DNA of 64,000 nt from an uncultured Rhizobiaceae group bacterium (GTDB lineage Bacteria > Pseudomonadota > Alphaproteobacteria > Rhizobiales > Rhizobiaceae), in contig CALLUS010000009.1 in NCBI GenBank assembly GCA_938010435.1, positions 124,001-188,000 of the forward strand. Reading direction: 5' to 3'. Below, one piece after another: positions 9,528-18,919 of the stretch. The translations under genes and the position numbers were made by a program. Numbering within the stretch: position 1 is the first letter of the stretch; each line of letters opens with the position of its first letter. The notes beneath the pieces are model-generated. The model worked only from the letters and a program-made list of their open reading frames with translations, was not told the DNA's origin and searched no databases.

Positions 9528-10661
9528 TCATAAATTTTGACGATGTGACGCAATCAAATTTTGAAGCTTACCCATCAAGTCGGCTGATGCTGCTTCCATA
9601 GAGTGATGCGTTTGAACGTAGTCTTTCGCTGTTTTGCCCATGTCGTTCCGTAATATCGGGTGGGACAGCAGTGTTACGAGATTTTCGGAGAGTGCGTTTG
9701 TGTCGTCTTCGGGTGCCAATAGTCCTGATACCCCGTGTTTCACGACCAATGGAACACCCATGCTTTTTAAAGCAATCACTGGTACGCCTTGGGATTGTGC
9801 CTCGAGATAGACCATCCCAATCGGTTCTTTCCAGCCGGGCCAAAAAAACAAATCGGCTTTGGAAAGATGAGCGAGAACTTCATCATGTTCCAAGCCGCCA
9901 GTGAACAAAATCCGGTCTTGGGAAAACGATGAGAACAGTTTTTTTACCACAGCTTCTTCGGGCCCTGACCCTGCAATGACAAGGTTCCAATTGAGTGCTT
10001 GGAGTGGCTTCAAGGTATCGGCAATAATTCTAAAGTTTTCTGTCTTCTTGCCTGGCCGCATCATAGCAGCGGTGTAAATAACCGGCGTGTTTGGTCGCCA
10101 ATGGGATGGATATGAAATCGATTTAGAAATTCCCGCGCTGTCGGTGTCTATGAAAATAGAGATGTCATCAACAGGTGTTTTGGTCCTCAACGTTTTCAGT
10201 AAATAATCTTTATCACTTGGCTTAAAACACAAATGCAAATCAGCTTTTGAGAATTCAGTTTGAGCTTCCATGCGCCAGTTCTTCCATCGATCTCCACCAT
10301 TTTCAAAACCCTGTCCTGTGTGGGCGGCTTCAATTGTCACATAGGGAATGTTTAAAGCTGCGGCGACGGCCGGACCAATCCAGTCAGGGGCCTTGCAATA
10401 GGGGTGGTAGGTGAGAAACAAATTCGGTGGATCGTTGGAAAACTGTGCGATTGTTTTCTCTACTTCTTCTAAAGCGCCTTGTTTTTTTTCCTGGAGAATT
10501 TTGTCAGAATCACATTTTGAATAGGCAATGTATCGGGAGGCGAGTTCCACACTTGCGCCACCTATTTGTAATGCTTTCACTATGTTTTGCGCGATCAAAC
10601 GATCACCAGACGGGATGTGGTGATCAGGTGGTTTTACGGGAGCGTAGAATGCGATTTTCAT
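9528..10661 (-). CDS. Glycosyltransferase family 4 (GT-B)
   Basis: A 377-residue GT-B enzyme. The N-terminal acceptor domain starts MKIAFYAPVKPP.HH and contains the SGDR helix. The C-terminal Glycos_transf_1 domain has the nucleotide-sugar block FFWPGWKEPIGMVYLEAQSQG.PV, with the conserved E-x7-E-like pair. Last gene of four overlapping glycosyltransferase genes. Its start overlaps the stop of the gene before it by 4 bases (ATGA). The donor sugar and acceptor are unknown; the setting suggests a surface polysaccharide or glycolipid. Confidence 0.88.
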   Translation of the reverse strand: MKIAFYAPVKPPDHHIPSGDRLIAQNIVKALQIGGASVELASRYIAYSKCDSDKILQEKKQGALEEVEKTIAQFSNDPPNLFLTYHPYCKAPDWIGPAVAAALNIPYVTIEAAHTGQGFENGGDRWKNWRMEAQTEFSKADLHLCFKPSDKDYLLKTLRTKTPVDDISIFIDTDSAGISKSISYPSHWRPNTPVIYTAAMMRPGKKTENFRIIADTLKPLQALNWNLVIAGSGPEEAVVKKLFSSFSQDRILFTGGLEHDEVLAHLSKADLFFWPGWKEPIGMVYLEAQSQGVPVIALKSMGVPLVVKHGVSGLLAPEDDTNALSENLVTLLSHPILRNDMGKTAKDYVQTHHSMEAASADLMGKLQNLIASHRQNL

Positions 10662-11830
10662 CGGATAGTACTTTGTTTTTCAATCATAGATTTGATGAGT
10701 TTGGCAGTATTTCTAGCGCCTGAAAAATCAATCGGGCTTTCGACTTTCGGCAAATTTATGGCAGCTTTCATAGCATTTAAAAGTCTGTCAGGGGTGAGCT
10801 GAGATTGAGGTAAATTGATGGCGTAACCTGCCTCGTTCAACAATGCAGCACGTCGTAATTGTTCTGTTTGTCCCTCGGTGTCATAGGGTACAAAAACGGC
10901 CTGACATGAACTGGTGTCGTGAACAGAAAGCACATCCATGGCGGTGTTATATCCGCATTGGGAAATTGAGAGCTTCGCGCTTTGCAAATGGGCAGCCAAA
11001 TGAGGCACACTCCGAACCACAGAGATATTTTGAGTTGATTGTTTTTGTAATTTGTTAAAAGCGTCCGGCTGTAAATTATGGCCGGTTGCGAGGCACCAAG
11101 TCATGTCTGGAAACGGATTGGTCCGTGCCAAATTCATTGCGGTTTTCATCAGCTGCCCACCAAAAGCACCGCCCCCGGCGCTGATGATGATATCTGATTT
11201 GAAATCCGGTTTTGATGTTTTCTGTTCAGGAACAACAAACCCGGTGTAACGGATTTTCTCGATAATGGATTCAACGAGAGGATAGGTCGCGTCCAATTTA
11301 ATCACATGGGGGTCGGAATGAACGAACACCACATCGAACAATTCCATAATCAAATCGCGTGTTTCTTCAACTCGACCTTCCTTGCGTTTTTCTTGCAAAA
11401 TATCACGCACTGAAGATGCAATGAGAGGTGAGGGCGAACGTAATTTCGCCACTTGTAGTAGTTCTTTCAGTTCGTGGCGCACGATACGTCTGCCAAATGG
11501 ATAAGCTTCGATAAGAATTAGGTTTGGGTTCAGGGTGTTGAATACCTCAAGAAGTTTTGTTTTCCTGTCGTGCATATAGTCTTCAGTTAACGGTGCGCCT
11601 GATTCGTTGAGAATGGTTGCATAGGTATTGTCGGCAGCTTGGATGGGTGGCAGAAAATGAATGTTTTCCGCTTCAAAGCTGATGTCGGAAATGGGCATTC
11701 CTCCATAGATGACGTCGACAGCAATTCCATGTTTCTTGAATTGAGCAATCAATCGTTGGGCGCGATGAATGTGTCCGACGCCCAGAAGGTGCAAGAAATA
11801 GAACAGCACACGCGGTTGATTTTTGGTCAC
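10658..11830 (-). CDS. MurG/GT28-like glycosyltransferase
   Basis: A 390-residue GT-B protein with the N-terminal loop FYFLHLLGVGHIHRAQRL, carrying the same G.GH..R element as the gene at 13065-14297. The C-terminal GT28-like domain contains DIIISAGGGAFGG, followed by ISQCGYNTAMD, the donor-binding GGxxT/GYNT-type segment. It starts with GTG, overlapping the upstream stop by 4 bases. Third gene of the operon. Related alphaproteobacterial proteins are annotated only as glycosyltransferase family protein. Confidence 0.8.
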   Translation of the reverse strand: MTKNQPRVLFYFLHLLGVGHIHRAQRLIAQFKKHGIAVDVIYGGMPISDISFEAENIHFLPPIQAADNTYATILNESGAPLTEDYMHDRKTKLLEVFNTLNPNLILIEAYPFGRRIVRHELKELLQVAKLRSPSPLIASSVRDILQEKRKEGRVEETRDLIMELFDVVFVHSDPHVIKLDATYPLVESIIEKIRYTGFVVPEQKTSKPDFKSDIIISAGGGAFGGQLMKTAMNLARTNPFPDMTWCLATGHNLQPDAFNKLQKQSTQNISVVRSVPHLAAHLQSAKLSISQCGYNTAMDVLSVHDTSSCQAVFVPYDTEGQTEQLRRAALLNEAGYAINLPQSQLTPDRLLNAMKAAINLPKVESPIDFSGARNTAKLIKSMIEKQSTIR

Positions 11831-13068
11831 GAGGTTTGACCAAGCAGTTCTAGAAGAAGATCTATTTCTTTGGTGGCATCAAAGTCATTGCGTACCTTTT
11901 TCATGCCTTGCTGCCCCATCTTGTTTCGCAGGTCAGGATCTTTAGATAATTGCTCTAAAGCGGCAGCAAGTTTTGCTGGATCGTTGGGTGGCACAAGCGT
12001 TCCGTTCTCCCCATTTTTGATGAGCTCGGGAATGCCTGAAATCGGTGTTGATATAACTGCAAGCCTTTGGCTTTGGGCTTCTACAATCACGTTTGGCAAT
12101 CCGTCTCTATCACCGTCTTTGGCAATTCGGCATGGCAGGACAAACAAGTCGGATTCATTGTAGGCCTGCAACACGCGAGACTGGGCTTGTGACCCGAGGA
12201 ATTGGACGTTTTCTGACAACCCCAACTCTTCAGCCTGTTGCTTTAAATCACTCAACAACGGACCGCCAGCGATGTGGGTCCAACGCCAATGTAAATCGTC
12301 GGGTAATTTAGAAAACGCATTTAGCAGCGTGTCCAAGCCTTTCTTTTCTACGGCCCGACCAACACTCAAAAACTGCACAGCGTTTGTAGAGTTACTGCCA
12401 TCCCGATTGGAAGAAGTGTTTTCCGGAATTGGAAACCGCTCGAGATCTAATCCGTGATAAACCAATCGCACCTTGTGCTCGGAATTGGCCAATGATTTGA
12501 GATGGCTGGCCCCGCCTGCCGTGCATGTTACGGTCCATTCAGCATCGTTGAGTTTTTCAGATAATTCCCAATCCGGCGATGTCCAAATGTCTTTGGCATG
12601 TGCCGAAAACGAAAATGGTAGACCTCGCATGATTGCGGCGTATCGTGTCACTGATCCGGGAGTGTGAATGAAGTGACCGTAGAGCCAAGCCACATTTTCA
12701 TTCAGTTCTGAGGCAACTACGATCGCTTGTACAAATCGTCTGACCCTGTTTCGTGTTCTGTCACGCCATAAGTCTTTCAACCAAATTGCACGCGCCTCTT
12801 TATAACCGCTGAGTTTTCGAGCGATTTTCCAGGCTTTAAAACAGCGCGCCCATTCCTCGTGAACATATTCCGGTAAATACATCACTGGAGCTTTGATTTC
12901 GTGATGTATCGGGTGACGTTTGCTATCGGTTGGATGGCGAAGCGACGCCAATTGTAAATTGGTTCCAGCTTTTTGTAGATTCAGGATTTCTTGAGCGATG
13001 AACGTTTCTGAAAGACGCGGATAACCTTTCAAGACAACGGCAAGGGTTTTATTTTTTGGCGTGTTCAT
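11827..13068 (-). CDS. Glycosyltransferase family 4
   Basis: A 413-residue GT-B enzyme. The opening VVLKGYPRLSETFIAQEI is characteristic of the colanic-acid/capsular GT4 group. The C-terminal domain has VQFLSVGRAVEKKGLDTLL and the DGLPNVIVEAQSQ block with the catalytic-site glutamates. Second gene of the four-gene operon, with ATGA overlaps at both ends, so it is almost certainly co-translated with its neighbours. Product unknown. Confidence 0.88.
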   Translation of the reverse strand: MNTPKNKTLAVVLKGYPRLSETFIAQEILNLQKAGTNLQLASLRHPTDSKRHPIHHEIKAPVMYLPEYVHEEWARCFKAWKIARKLSGYKEARAIWLKDLWRDRTRNRVRRFVQAIVVASELNENVAWLYGHFIHTPGSVTRYAAIMRGLPFSFSAHAKDIWTSPDWELSEKLNDAEWTVTCTAGGASHLKSLANSEHKVRLVYHGLDLERFPIPENTSSNRDGSNSTNAVQFLSVGRAVEKKGLDTLLNAFSKLPDDLHWRWTHIAGGPLLSDLKQQAEELGLSENVQFLGSQAQSRVLQAYNESDLFVLPCRIAKDGDRDGLPNVIVEAQSQRLAVISTPISGIPELIKNGENGTLVPPNDPAKLAAALEQLSKDPDLRNKMGQQGMKKVRNDFDATKEIDLLLELLGQTS

Positions 13069-14297
13069 GCGGGATGGACGAGTTCTTCAGATTCGATGGG
13101 GTCTGGAATGTCTGCATCGCGTTTGTGAACGAGCATTTTCCCCACGTGGTCGGAAATTGCATTCAACCCTTCCATGTCCACATGCCAACCACTTTGGGAT
13201 GGCTTAGATGCATGGGGCAGAGCGTGAAGAGCATCTGCCATTTTTGCAGGTTCGGCAGCATCATCTGCGTTAAGCACCCGGGTCAAACCCAATTCACTGG
13301 CCCGTGTTGCGCGGATCAATTGTTCCTGACGCGGTTTTGTTCTTGGAACAAATAAGGCTGGTTTGTCGAAGGAAATAATTTCACAAAATGTATTGTAGCC
13401 GCACATTCCGATAATGGCAGTTGCCTTGTCCATAACCGCCTCAATTTCATTGTCAAAATCGATCACCGTCACATTGTTCAATGTTTTTGCCCTGCGATGG
13501 ATAGCCTCACGATCTTCGTTTTTCATAAACGGCCCGGGGACGAGAACGAGAGGGTAAACAAGATTCCTGTCATATTCCCGTGCAGCTAAAACCATTGACA
13601 TTAAATCAGCACCGTCACCGCCACCGCCTGCTGTCACCAATATGTAATTTTGCGGCAGATTGAGAGCTGCTGTATGATCAGATACCGGAATTTCACGGGG
13701 TAAAAAACCAACATATTTTGATTTTTCGATGACACGTTTGGGAACTTTGAGACCTTTCAAAGGGTTCCAAAAGTTTTGGGGGCCATAAATCCAAATATCG
13801 TCGTATAAACTTGCGATTTTCTGTAGAACTTGTTTCCGATTCCACTCTTCTTCCAACAGTTGTGGTGAATCCATAACGTCGCGCAAACCTAATACGGTGC
13901 GACACCCTTTCATTTTGAGGGCGACGAGCGTTTTCTCAACCTCTCCGCGCATACCCATAGGCTCTTTGTCGACAATAAAAATATCGGGTTGAAAAAGCTC
14001 TGCTGTTTCAAGGATCAATGCTTCACGCATCGCCAATGTATCTTTTATGTCGATGTGATCGCTGATGGAGGTATAATCACCGGAATAAAGTTTGATCACA
14101 CTGGGAATTTTGACAAAATCGACGCGTGCTTTGAATGCAAATGCGCCGGCAATTTGCGAACCTGAAATTATAAGGACAGAAAGGCCTTTGAAATTTTCGA
14201 CAAGCGCATGGGCGATCGCCCTACATCTGCGCAAATGCCCAAGTCCAAACGTGTCGTGGCTGTACATAAGAATGCGAGCATCATTCAGTCTTTTCAT
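13065..14297 (-). CDS. MurG/GT28-like glycosyltransferase, first gene of the operon
   Basis: A 411-residue protein. The N-terminus ARILMYSHDTFGLGHLRRCRAI carries the G.GH..R element, and the C-terminal half has YILVTAGGGGDGADLM and IGMCGYNTFCEIISF, the GT28-like nucleotide-sugar site. I chose the ATG at 14297, with a GGGCG ribosome-binding-like stretch before it. The longest frame would add a cysteine-rich, unconvincing 34-residue leader. Divergent from the GGDEF-EAL gene, with 244 bases between them. Confidence 0.8.
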   Translation of the reverse strand: MKRLNDARILMYSHDTFGLGHLRRCRAIAHALVENFKGLSVLIISGSQIAGAFAFKARVDFVKIPSVIKLYSGDYTSISDHIDIKDTLAMREALILETAELFQPDIFIVDKEPMGMRGEVEKTLVALKMKGCRTVLGLRDVMDSPQLLEEEWNRKQVLQKIASLYDDIWIYGPQNFWNPLKGLKVPKRVIEKSKYVGFLPREIPVSDHTAALNLPQNYILVTAGGGGDGADLMSMVLAAREYDRNLVYPLVLVPGPFMKNEDREAIHRRAKTLNNVTVIDFDNEIEAVMDKATAIIGMCGYNTFCEIISFDKPALFVPRTKPRQEQLIRATRASELGLTRVLNADDAAEPAKMADALHALPHASKPSQSGWHVDMEGLNAISDHVGKMLVHKRDADIPDPIESEELVHPA

Positions 14298-14541
14298 TAA
14301 TTTCGCCCGGTACTCATTTGTGATACAGTTTACGCAACTTAAAGGTCGCGCCCGTTTACCGCAACATATTGAGACAAAACAATTCTCAGGTTGAATCATA
14401 AAATTCAGTGATCAAATTCAATCAACAAAAGGGTCTATGCATCTAAATATGCTCATTTAAAGAATTTTTCAAAAAAGTTACCATTCGTTATCCGTCGTGG
14501 TTTAGTCTTTGATTAACAACCTTGGGGCGGGGTTAAAGATT
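14298..14541. other. Divergent intergenic region, glycosyltransferase operon / GGDEF-EAL gene
   Basis: 244 bases that must hold the promoters of both units. The part nearest the GGDEF-EAL start is A/T-rich, then G-rich (GGGGCGGGG) just before the ATG at 14542. I could not assign promoter elements or a convincing operator. Confidence 0.5.
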
Positions 14542-16878
14542 ATGAATTATTCAAAAATCGAAGGTGTTAAACCTTCTAGAGAAGTTTATCATTCCTTAAT
14601 TGAAACTGCCTTTGCAGACAGCAAAGTGCTGATTGCTGGAATTCTCGCGACATTAGGCGCTTTGGTCCTCACGGCTGTCACAACCGGTGCGGTCATCATG
14701 TGGGCATTAGTTGTCGCATTCGGGCTGGTTGGTATTGTTCGTGCGTATCTTGTGCGCAGTTTCAACAAATGTCGTGAAAATAATGGTGTCCAGAAGGATG
14801 ATTATACCAACTGGGAAAATAAATTTACCTTTTACGCAACGCTTCATGCATTTGTATTTGGACTTTGGTGTTTTGCTGCAGCATATATAGATGATCCATT
14901 TGCGCGCCAGGTGAGCATTACTGTCACTTTTGCGAATTTGATTGGAATCTGTGGGCGCAGCTACCCACTAAGTCGCCTTGTTAATATGCAACTGTTTGCC
15001 ACGACGATCCCAATCGTTGCGGGGTTGTTTTACTCATCAGGTAATTATGCCATTCTTGCATTGTTTATCGTGCCCTACATGTTTGGCATTCAACGCATTG
15101 CCGCATATCAGCGTCGCGTTCTGTTTGAAAATATTTTTCAGCGGCAAAAAGCACAATTATTGGCTACTCAATTTCATTCAGCTTTGAACAACGTTCCCCA
15201 AGGTATCTGTATGTTTGATGCATCAGACAAACTTGAAGTGGCCAATGAACACATCTCATATTTCACTGGGCGTTCCCAAAAGTCGCTTCGAGGGACCTCT
15301 ATTGCTCAGTTGATTGAGTTGATGCGATCTGACTTACAGCTGAACAACGTATACGCTGATGAAATGAAAACCTGGTCTGCCTCAAAGAAATCGCAGACAC
15401 CTGAACCGCTTGATCTTAAGATTGAGCTCCATACGAACCGCGTTCGCTATATTCGTTTCAGAGCAACTCAAATGCAAAATGGTGGAAAAATTTGCACGTT
15501 TGATGACATTACAACAGAAGTAGAAGCAGCGCACACCATTGATTATATGGAGCGTTTCGACCGACTGACCGGTTTGATGCGACGGAATATATTGCCGAGT
15601 TATATAGACGGGGTTTGGTCTGCGCGCGATCTGGAAAACAATGTAGCAGTTCTTTTATTGAACATAGATGGTTTTAAACAAATTAATGATGATCAAGGCC
15701 ATTACTTTGGCGACAAGCTGTTGCAACGTTTCTCCAAACGGTTGACAAAGGCTGTTGGCACTTTGGGCACATGTGCCCGATTTGGTGGTGATGAGTTTGC
15801 CGTTGTTGTTCATGGAACTGATTGCGTTGACGTTACGACTGCTCTTGCTGACAGTTTGACCGATGCTATGGCCGAACCGTTTTCATTTGATGGCCGAAGC
15901 CTGAAGATCAATTGTAGTGTTGGTATTGCTTTTGCTAATGATGAAGACTGCGATTCTGTTGATGGTCTGATTAAGAATGCAGATACTGCGCGGATGTCAG
16001 CCAAGCGAGATGGCTATGACAATTGGCGTGTTTTCGATGCATCCATGAACCGTGATTTGCGCGAACGCAAAAAACTGGAACTCGACCTTAGTCAAGCTTT
16101 GGTAAAAGGCCAGCTGGAGGTTGTGTTCCAACCGTTGGTTTCGATTAAGAAACGTGCAGTCACTTCATGTGAAGCATTGATGCGCTGGAAGCACCCGGAA
16201 CACGGATATATCCCGCCATTTAAGTTCATACCAATTGCGGAGCAACTTGGTTTGGTTGTTGAGATGGGCGCATGGATTCTAGAAGAATCCTGTAAGAATT
16301 GTGCAACTTGGCCAAACAATACGCGGGTTGCTGTAAATTTGTCGTCAGTTCAATTCATCCAAGGTGATATTATTGCCAGTGTTAAACAAGCGCTTGAAAT
16401 AAGTGGACTGGCTCCAAATCGTCTTGAATTAGAAATTACTGAATCTCTTATGTTGGACGATATGAGCGGGACAATAGATAAACTGAATAAACTTAAAAAG
16501 ATGGGTGTTAGAATTTCACTCGATGATTTTGGTACAGGATATTCAAGCCTGAGCTATATGAACATATTGCCGCTCGACAAAGTTAAAATTGATCGATCTT
16601 TTGTAGTGGGAATGAAACAAGATTCAAAGTCTTTGACCTTGATACAGGCAATCGTCGCGCTGGGTCATCAGTTGGGATTAAAGGTTGTGGTTGAAGGCGT
16701 AGAGACTACTGAGGAACTGGAAACATTGTTGAAAACGTCGGCGCCCGATGAAATTCAAGGGTATTTATTCAGCAAACCAGTTTCTGCTGTAGATGCCATA
16801 CAGCTGGTTTCGCCAAAAACGATCGAAAACAACAATATGCTGGCCACTTTGCAGTCTGTTGTGCGAAAAGCCGCCTAA
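14542..16878 (+). CDS. Membrane-bound GGDEF-EAL protein (c-di-GMP turnover)
   Basis: A 778-residue inner-membrane protein. Five or six hydrophobic segments lie in residues 25-200, then a PAS-like region (about 225-335), a GGDEF domain with intact GGDEF at 415-419, and an EAL domain with EAL at 544-546, DDFGTG from 661, the KIDRSFV strand and EGVET. Both active sites look complete, so it could make or break c-di-GMP. No RxxD inhibitory site precedes GGDEF. The ATG at 14542 follows a G-rich stretch; the longer TTG start at 14509 is less likely. Divergent from the glycosyltransferase operon. Confidence 0.9.
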   Translation: MNYSKIEGVKPSREVYHSLIETAFADSKVLIAGILATLGALVLTAVTTGAVIMWALVVAFGLVGIVRAYLVRSFNKCRENNGVQKDDYTNWENKFTFYATLHAFVFGLWCFAAAYIDDPFARQVSITVTFANLIGICGRSYPLSRLVNMQLFATTIPIVAGLFYSSGNYAILALFIVPYMFGIQRIAAYQRRVLFENIFQRQKAQLLATQFHSALNNVPQGICMFDASDKLEVANEHISYFTGRSQKSLRGTSIAQLIELMRSDLQLNNVYADEMKTWSASKKSQTPEPLDLKIELHTNRVRYIRFRATQMQNGGKICTFDDITTEVEAAHTIDYMERFDRLTGLMRRNILPSYIDGVWSARDLENNVAVLLLNIDGFKQINDDQGHYFGDKLLQRFSKRLTKAVGTLGTCARFGGDEFAVVVHGTDCVDVTTALADSLTDAMAEPFSFDGRSLKINCSVGIAFANDEDCDSVDGLIKNADTARMSAKRDGYDNWRVFDASMNRDLRERKKLELDLSQALVKGQLEVVFQPLVSIKKRAVTSCEALMRWKHPEHGYIPPFKFIPIAEQLGLVVEMGAWILEESCKNCATWPNNTRVAVNLSSVQFIQGDIIASVKQALEISGLAPNRLELEITESLMLDDMSGTIDKLNKLKKMGVRISLDDFGTGYSSLSYMNILPLDKVKIDRSFVVGMKQDSKSLTLIQAIVALGHQLGLKVVVEGVETTEELETLLKTSAPDEIQGYLFSKPVSAVDAIQLVSPKTIENNNMLATLQSVVRKAA

Positions 16879-16934
16879 AAGTTTGTCCCGTTAACGTTAT
16901 TGTGAGGTCGATACATTTCACATCTTTACTTGCG

Positions 16935-16949
16935 TTAACTTACTGTTAA
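16935..16949 (+). promoter_or_regulatory. CtrA-type box (TTAA-N7-TTAA)
   Basis: An exact gapped match to the alphaproteobacterial CtrA recognition motif, 46 bases before the FeeM-like start and in the only non-coding stretch there. About one or two such matches are expected by chance in a window this size, so location is the main support. Confidence 0.45.
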
Positions 16950-16995
16950 TCTTGTTTTAGATTGAGGCATCTAAAAGCCAGGGGCGTGGCACAAG

Positions 16996-17712
16996 ATGAC
17001 GACGACAACATACGGCGTTAATCCGTCACTTAAAGAAAGAATCGATGTTTTGATGCCATCTGTCGAGTATCGACGGATGGTTGATTTGGAAGACAGGCAA
17101 GCTGTCTTAGACCTTCGCAATGAAGGGTACCGTCGCATTGCATCTCTTCCAAAAAACTGGAAGGGAGATCTACCAGATGATTACGATCACAGTGACAACA
17201 GTGAAAATTTTGGCATATTTGTAGGCGGTAAACTTGCGGCGGCGATGCGGCTTTCACTTCTGTGTAAAGAATTCCCATTCGGCCAATCATCAGACGTATT
17301 TCCTGAAGTCGTTAATCAACGAGTTCAAGCGGGCAAGCGCATCGTCGACCCCAGCCGCTTTGTAACCGATATTGATGCTGCGGCTCAATTTCCGGAACTG
17401 CCTTATATTGCGATGCGGTTACCTGTTATGGCTTGCTTACATTTCGATGCGGACGAATGTCTGACACTTATTCGCAAAGTCCATAGTGCATTTTACAAAC
17501 GAATTTTTCGCGCGGAACAGATCGCTGGACCTGTCTATAACGAAGTCTTTAATGTTGATATTGTCCTTATGGCTTCACAGTCAGAAGGCCTTCATGAAGA
17601 CCTTGATGTGCGTTTTCCATTTTGGCGTTCTGATTATCTTGAGCGTCGTCAACTGTTTGGGCCGGAAAACAAAGTGTTTGGCCTTGCGGATTTAAACAAG
17701 CGGGCAGCTTAG
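16996..17712 (+). CDS. FeeM-type N-acyl amino acid synthase-like GNAT protein
   Basis: A 238-residue soluble protein that resembles the N-acyl amino acid synthase FeeM domain, a GNAT relative of acyl-homoserine-lactone synthases. Supporting features are the early YRRM...EDR.AVLDLRNEGYRR helix, a GIFVGGKLAAAMRLSLL strand pair, and the VDPSRFV block, which resembles the E/D-x-x-R-x-V core of AHL synthases. FeeM enzymes join an acyl chain from acyl carrier protein to an amino acid. AGGGGCG sits 9 bases before the ATG. It lies 117 bases after the GGDEF-EAL gene. The real product, signal or lipid, is unknown. Confidence 0.65.
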   Translation: MTTTTYGVNPSLKERIDVLMPSVEYRRMVDLEDRQAVLDLRNEGYRRIASLPKNWKGDLPDDYDHSDNSENFGIFVGGKLAAAMRLSLLCKEFPFGQSSDVFPEVVNQRVQAGKRIVDPSRFVTDIDAAAQFPELPYIAMRLPVMACLHFDADECLTLIRKVHSAFYKRIFRAEQIAGPVYNEVFNVDIVLMASQSEGLHEDLDVRFPFWRSDYLERRQLFGPENKVFGLADLNKRAA

Positions 17713-17728
17713 CTGTTCCCACGAGATG

Positions 17729-18919
17729 TTATTTGTACGGGTCTGCTGCATCTCTGAGGCCATCGCCTAGAAAGTTAAAGGCGATAATCACGAGAATGAC
17801 CGGCACGACCGGCAACATCAACCATGGGAAAATGGCAACTACATTGATATTTTGTGCTTCATTTAAAAGCACGCCCCATGATGTAATGGGTTCCCGCAAA
17901 CCTAACCCTAAAAAGCTGAGTGCAGTTTCGCCCAAAATCATGGTTGGAATTGTAATTGTTGCGGATGCAATCAGGTGACTCATAAAACCCGGCACTAGAT
18001 GACGACCGATAATGCGCGATGGTCCGGCGCCAATCAAACGGGCGGCTAAGACATAGTCTTCTTCGCGTAGGGACAAGAGTTTTGACCGTACGGCGCGTGC
18101 CAAACCTGTCCAATCCAACAGGCCCAATATGATAGTGATGCCAAAGTAGATGAGGATTGGACTCCAGGACGCTGGCATGATTGCCGATAATGAAAGCCAT
18201 AGGGGAATGGTTGGGATAGATTGCAGAACTTCAATGATGCGTTGAACAATCATATCCACCCAGCCACCGTAATAGCCGGCAGCCCCTCCAATCACGATGC
18301 CCAACAGAAATGAAACTGCAATTCCGATCAAGCCGATTGTGAGTGAAATGCGTGCACCTTGAATGATGCGGGACAGCATGTCTCGCCCTAAACGATCAGT
18401 ACCAAGTAAGAAAAAGGGTTTTCCGGTCGGCGCACAGACCAAATGGTTGTTGCCGGGAACCAGTCCCATCCAATGATAGTTATCGCCGCTGCAGAAGAAC
18501 GACAATTTTACAATCTTATTCTTATTTTGTGTGTATTCGCGGGTCATGGTTTCAAGGTTGAGCTTTCGCTTCAAATCATAAACAAATGGCCCTTGAAATT
18601 CCCCTTTGTGAAACAGGTGAATGCCCTGTGGAGGGACGTAGATGTAACGAGTGTGTTTGGTTTGATAGTTCCATGGAGACAGGAATTCACTAAAAAATAC
18701 ACTGGTATATATCACCAGCAAAAAGATACCCGACCAGATAGCCACTCGATGCTTTTTGAATTTCCACCACATCAAAGTGAGTTGAGATGCAAAGTAGATT
18801 TTCTCTTGCTCGGGTGTCAGTGTTTGAACAGACCGCAAATCAAACAGTGCGTCAGATACAAAATGAGGTAGTTCTGGTGTGCCGTCTGCCGGAAGCGCAG
18901 ATTTGGATCTATTACTCAT
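17729..18919 (-). CDS. Peptide-type ABC transporter permease (DppC/YejE-like)
   Basis: Inner-membrane subunit of a family 5 (dipeptide/oligopeptide) ABC importer. The first membrane segment is at about 60-80. A long periplasmic insert follows (about 85-165), then the conserved FFLLGTDRLGRDMLSR block and five more segments. The ATPase-contact loop EEDYVLAARLIGAGPSRII and the end signature FLGDGLRDAADPYK are present. The extended N-terminal half and periplasmic loop are typical of the YejE subgroup. Its ATG overlaps the other permease by 4 bases; last gene of the operon. Confidence 0.92.
   Translation of the reverse strand: MSNRSKSALPADGTPELPHFVSDALFDLRSVQTLTPEQEKIYFASQLTLMWWKFKKHRVAIWSGIFLLVIYTSVFFSEFLSPWNYQTKHTRYIYVPPQGIHLFHKGEFQGPFVYDLKRKLNLETMTREYTQNKNKIVKLSFFCSGDNYHWMGLVPGNNHLVCAPTGKPFFLLGTDRLGRDMLSRIIQGARISLTIGLIGIAVSFLLGIVIGGAAGYYGGWVDMIVQRIIEVLQSIPTIPLWLSLSAIMPASWSPILIYFGITIILGLLDWTGLARAVRSKLLSLREEDYVLAARLIGAGPSRIIGRHLVPGFMSHLIASATITIPTMILGETALSFLGLGLREPITSWGVLLNEAQNINVVAIFPWLMLPVVPVILVIIAFNFLGDGLRDAADPYK

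Noticed and set aside
14298-14399. Cysteine-rich N-terminal extension of the first glycosyltransferase
   Set aside because: The family-like start is the ATG at 14297; the extra 34 residues match no domain and occupy promoter space.
14513-14538. CtrA site upstream of the GGDEF-EAL gene (TTAA elements)
   Set aside because: The TTAA tetramers there are not separated by 7 bases.
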